Of a stretch of 64,000 nucleotides of DNA, positions 61,183 through 64,000 are shown piece by piece. Position 1 is the stretch's first letter. Every line of letters starts with the position of its first letter. The translations under genes were made by a program, and so were the position numbers. The notes under the pieces are model-generated. The model saw only the letters and a program-made list of their open reading frames with translations, was not told the origin of the DNA and searched no databases. The DNA comes from Thermoplasmatota archaeon (GTDB lineage Archaea > Thermoplasmatota > Thermoplasmata > Thermoplasmatales > Thermoplasmataceae), in contig JAMCUL010000015.1 in the NCBI GenBank assembly GCA_023381355.1, positions 1 through 64,000 on the forward strand. Direction: 5' to 3'.

Positions 61183-63105
61183 CTAGTACAGCCTTATGGT
61201 TTCCAGGTTTTTAAGTGCATGCGCCTCGATTCCGAACTTCTGCCGAACCTGCCTTGCAAAGTCCTGTGCCTTCTCACTCTCCCCATGATTGACAAGTATC
61301 CTGTTAGGTTTTGGCATCATAGTTGCAATATAGGAAAATAACTGCTTCTTGTCTGAGTGCCCCGAAAAACCTTCTGCAACTTCAACGTCAATCTTCACCT
61401 CATATGATGACTGCTTTCCACCTTCATTCAGGGTGATTTCCCTTGCTCCCCTCTGTATCCTTCTTCCAAGAGTACCTTCAGCCTGATATCCTACAAACAC
61501 GAGAGCATGCTTTGGCGAATCTACCCATGACCTGAAATATTCCATGACAGGGCCGCCGTTCATCATTCCTGAAGTTGCCAGGACAACCTTGTTCTCAGTG
61601 GAATCGCATATTGCCATCCTCTGCTCACGTGTCTCGACCTTCCTGAATATGGGATTCATGAATGGGATTTCCCTCTGGACCATTATCTGCTCCCTCAGAT
61701 CCCTGTTAAGGTATTCAGGATATGCCGCATGAATTGATGTAGCCTCCATGATCATGCCATCCAGGTATACAGGGAATTCAGGCAGGAGACCTTTCCTAAC
61801 CGCCTCCTCGAGAACCATCATGACCTCCTGGCTCCTTCCTACCGCAAACACGGGTATCAGAACAGAACCTCCCTTTTCGAAGGTCCTCCTGATTATATTT
61901 ACCAAGGTTTCAGATGCATCCTTCCTTGTCTTATGATAATCGTCCCTGCCTGCGTATGTGCTCTCAGTCATGAACGTTTCAACCCTCGGGAAATGGTTGT
62001 TTGCCATGTTGAACAGCCAGGTCTTCTCAAATTTTACATCCCCGCTAAGAACAACATTGTACAGTCCCTCACCTATGTGAAGATGCACGCTTGCCGAACC
62101 CAGAATATGGCCTGCATTGTAAAATGTCAATCTCACATCAGGGGTTATATCCGTTGTCTCATTATATTTCAGCACAACTGTCCGCTTGAGTTCCTCCCGA
62201 ATATGCTTTGTATCATAAGGCGACTTGTAGCCCTCCGCATGGGCAACCTTTATGAAATCGTTCTGAAGTAGAACTGCAAGGTCTCTTGTAGGCTGTGTCA
62301 TGTAAATTGGCCCCTCGTAGCCATATTTGTAGAGCATCGGTGCCATTCCGGAGTGATCAAGATGGGCATGGGTGAGAATCACTGCATCAATGGAGCTCAG
62401 TGGCTGGACTTCCGGAAGGTACAGATAAGGAGCCCCCTCCCACGGCCTTTCACCTGCACTGTTTGTATTCATCATTCCGCAATCAATAAGGATCCTGGAA
62501 TTGTTCGTCGACACAAGTGTGGCACTTCTTCCAACTTCCCTGTGGCCCCCAAGTGCGGTCAGGCGAACCCATGTTTCACCAACCATTGTGGGAGAGTTGA
62601 GTTTCATGCCAAGATTGTTGAGGAACTTCTTCCTTTCGTCCTTGACCTCCCTCAAATATTCCCTCACTTCCTTCACTGTATGGGAATGCATTGGCGGAGC
62701 CCTTACTATCCTTGGTGCCCACCTGGTTTCATTCTTTATGTTCTTTATGTATTCCATATCTCTCTGATTGATCAGTGAGGGTTCATCAAGTTCAATCACA
62801 ACCTCACCTGTGTCAGGTTCAAAATAGATATCCTTCAGGCCCGCTGCCTCAGGGATAATTTCCCGGACCTTCTTTGCTGCAGTCTCTTCATCCTCAAGAA
62901 TTGATGGATCTGGGCGTATTGCTATCCTTCTCCTGATCTCCTGGGCAACCTGCCTTGCAATATCGTCCCTGTTCGCAAAGAGGTCCTCGTTCTTTGTGTA
63001 GACAACTATGTTTGGTCCCTCGTACACAACATCCGTTATTCCATTGTCGGGGACAAGCCTGTTAAAGATTGCCCTGGCATCTTCAATATAATCTCTGAAA
63101 GCCAT
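61183..63105 (-). CDS. KH/beta-CASP ribonuclease (aCPSF1/FttA type)
   Basis: A 640-residue archaeal mRNA nuclease. Residues 1-145 are KH-type RNA-binding domains (IYFEPDTGEVVIELDEP). Residues 180-640 hold a metallo-beta-lactamase core with THAHLDHSGM (HxHxDH) and NAGHILGSASVHL, and a beta-CASP domain (GSVLIPVFAVGRSQEVMMVL, LATSGMMNGGPVMEY). Enzymes of this type cut RNA 3' ends and end transcription in archaea. It lies 43 bases from psmB in the same direction. Confidence 0.95.
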   Translation of the reverse strand: MAFRDYIEDARAIFNRLVPDNGITDVVYEGPNIVVYTKNEDLFANRDDIARQVAQEIRRRIAIRPDPSILEDEETAAKKVREIIPEAAGLKDIYFEPDTGEVVIELDEPSLINQRDMEYIKNIKNETRWAPRIVRAPPMHSHTVKEVREYLREVKDERKKFLNNLGMKLNSPTMVGETWVRLTALGGHREVGRSATLVSTNNSRILIDCGMMNTNSAGERPWEGAPYLYLPEVQPLSSIDAVILTHAHLDHSGMAPMLYKYGYEGPIYMTQPTRDLAVLLQNDFIKVAHAEGYKSPYDTKHIREELKRTVVLKYNETTDITPDVRLTFYNAGHILGSASVHLHIGEGLYNVVLSGDVKFEKTWLFNMANNHFPRVETFMTESTYAGRDDYHKTRKDASETLVNIIRRTFEKGGSVLIPVFAVGRSQEVMMVLEEAVRKGLLPEFPVYLDGMIMEATSIHAAYPEYLNRDLREQIMVQREIPFMNPIFRKVETREQRMAICDSTENKVVLATSGMMNGGPVMEYFRSWVDSPKHALVFVGYQAEGTLGRRIQRGAREITLNEGGKQSSYEVKIDVEVAEGFSGHSDKKQLFSYIATMMPKPNRILVNHGESEKAQDFARQVRQKFGIEAHALKNLETIRLY

Positions 63106-63148
63106 CTAAAAAAACACCTGAAAAATTTTCAATTTATAAAATGGTAAA

Positions 63149-63781
63149 TTAAAGGGTCAATTTTAATTTTTTGATTCTGTCCAGGATTTCATTCTCTTCC
63201 ACTTTCCTGAATCCATCATTTGTAATGACTGCAACATCAATCATTCCGCCTGATGCTGAGTCACGAGATTTTGCCGCAGATATCCCCTTTATAACCAGAT
63301 CGATCCCATCTTCAACCTTCATGTCCTGGCTGTACATGGATTCAAGCACGCCATAAACGTAAGGAGAACCGGAACCTGTGCTGACATATATATCCTCTAC
63401 TGATCCACCAGCCGCATCCACTGAGAATACGTGTGGTTTTGAATCAATTCCTGCAATGAGGATCTGAACCATGTATGGGTAGAACTTGGTCTGGTTGAGG
63501 ATGTTCGACAAGAGTGTGGCGGCTGCTGAGATTGGCATGTTTATCTTCCTCTGGAGTCTGTAGAGTTCAAGTTCAGCCTTCATGTATCTTACGAGAACCT
63601 GGGCATCCCCTACAAGACCGGCAATTGTCATTCCGGCCCTGGTATCAATCTGAAAGAGCTTTTGGCCATTCTTGTGGGCAATAAAGTGATCCATAGTCAC
63701 TCTTCTTTCTGTGGCCATAACAACTGCATCCTTTAGTGTAATTGCCACTGTAGTTGTTCCAGTTTCCATTACTTTTTCCAT
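63149..63781 (-). CDS. psmB: 20S proteasome beta subunit
   Basis: A 210-residue precursor. Propeptide MEKVMETG (8 residues) is followed by the mature [17 protein letters not shown], where the first Thr is the nucleophile and Lys33-type GQKLFQID and [12 protein letters not shown] lie as in the family. The Thermoplasma protein also has an eight-residue propeptide ending METG-like, which supports the ATG at 63781. GGAG lies just upstream of it. An earlier GTG at 63790 would overlap that site. It caps protein breakdown in the core particle. Confidence 0.97.
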   Translation of the reverse strand: MEKVMETGTTTVAITLKDAVVMATERRVTMDHFIAHKNGQKLFQIDTRAGMTIAGLVGDAQVLVRYMKAELELYRLQRKINMPISAAATLLSNILNQTKFYPYMVQILIAGIDSKPHVFSVDAAGGSVEDIYVSTGSGSPYVYGVLESMYSQDMKVEDGIDLVIKGISAAKSRDSASGGMIDVAVITNDGFRKVEENEILDRIKKLKLTL

Positions 63782-63815
63782 TAATTTCACTCCTGTACTG
63801 ACAATTCACAATATG

Positions 63816-63830
63816 TATTAAATACTTTTT
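63816..63830 (-). promoter_or_regulatory. TATA box of psmB
   Basis: On the minus strand AAAAAGTATTTAATA lies about 35-49 bases before the chosen psmB start codon. This leaves a short leader carrying the GGAG ribosome-binding site. Confidence 0.5.
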
Positions 63831-63874
63831 AATTTTTCTTGGTATTTTCCATAAAACAATATCATACAGCAACT

Positions 63875-63887
63875 GTTTTAAATATTT
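63875..63887 (+). promoter_or_regulatory. TATA box of the CBS-domain gene
   Basis: GTTTTAAATATTT ends 17 bases before the ATG at 63905 and reads as a leaderless promoter, back to back with the psmB promoter. Confidence 0.5.
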
Positions 63888-63904
63888 CATAAACATCACG
63901 AAAT

Positions 63905-64000
63905 ATGGTTCTAACTGCTGAAGACATAATGAGCTCACTGCCTCAAATACTCCCGCCAGACCTAACAGTCGAAGCAGCAACCAAGATAATGGTTTCTGAA
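63905..64000 (+). CDS. CBS-domain protein, 5' part only
   Basis: The window ends inside this gene after 32 codons. AEDIMSSLPQILPPDLTVEA followed by ATKIMVSE is the typical entry of a CBS domain (VxDIMxxxPxxVxPxxTVxEAxxxM). CBS pairs bind adenine nucleotides. The remainder lies outside. Confidence 0.65.
   Translation, partial: MVLTAEDIMSSLPQILPPDLTVEAATKIMVSE

Noticed and set aside
1-64000. CRISPR array
   Set aside because: No run of evenly spaced repeats was seen. The only near-perfect repeats are the att cores and the 29-base duplication, each in two copies.

Overview
The window looks like chromosomal DNA of an acidophilic archaeon of the Thermoplasmatales. The evidence is archaeal ribosomal protein S17e, a proteasome beta subunit with an eight-residue propeptide like that of Thermoplasma, an archaeal KH/beta-CASP ribonuclease, aspartate transcarbamylase with an archaeal regulatory chain, archaeal TATA boxes often only 20-30 bases before the start codon, and heavy AGG/AGA use. 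The genus cannot be fixed from the sequence alone.

Layout. (1) 1-8549: a tRNA-Arg(TCT) gene whose 3' end is the left attachment site of an integrated element of about 8.4 kb. The element carries small AbrB-like and ribbon-helix-helix regulators, a PrimPol/helicase replication pair, a run of tiny proteins including three possible Sm-like barrels, and a tyrosine integrase. (2) 8.6-12 kb: a decayed IS4/IS1634-type transposase, two tandem hairpins, a Panacea/RelE-like toxin-antitoxin pair and gene-poor DNA. (3) 12-19 kb: rps17e and a tightly overlapping six-gene complex-I/hydrogenase-like operon whose large subunit lacks the nickel ligands (Ehr-type). (4) 19-23 kb: a stress protein and grpE-dnaK-dnaJ. 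(5) 23-36 kb: housekeeping and accessory genes (radical SAM/B12 enzyme, J-domain protein, rhodanese, glycerate kinase, TrmI, pyrBI, ribbon-helix-helix protein, glycosyltransferase, HHE protein, MEMO). (6) 36-40 kb: a UDP-glucose to UDP-glucuronate to UDP-xylose route with a glycosyltransferase. (7) 40-43.6 kb: two-subunit methylmalonyl-CoA mutase with its GTPase chaperone, and Hsp20. (8) 43.8-60.7 kb: the most striking region. It holds three MIT-like/AAA ATPases of the Vps4 type, four small charged helical proteins of which at least two resemble ESCRT-III, an ABC-transporter/winged-helix set, and an opposed four-gene operon encoding a coiled-coil protein, a membrane-anchored GTPase, a GAP1-like protein and a helical-repeat protein. 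(9) 60.7-64 kb: an unknown gene, the aCPSF1-type RNase, psmB and the start of a CBS-domain gene.

How the genes may work together. Region 8 reads as one membrane-remodelling machine: ESCRT-III-like polymers, several dedicated Vps4-like disassembly ATPases, and a membrane GTPase with its associated protein that could act as a switch or recruiter. ESCRT-III/Vps4 homologues are known in archaea. The combination with a GAP1/GTPase module and three different ATPases is what I would follow up. The functional link is inferred from adjacency and motifs only.
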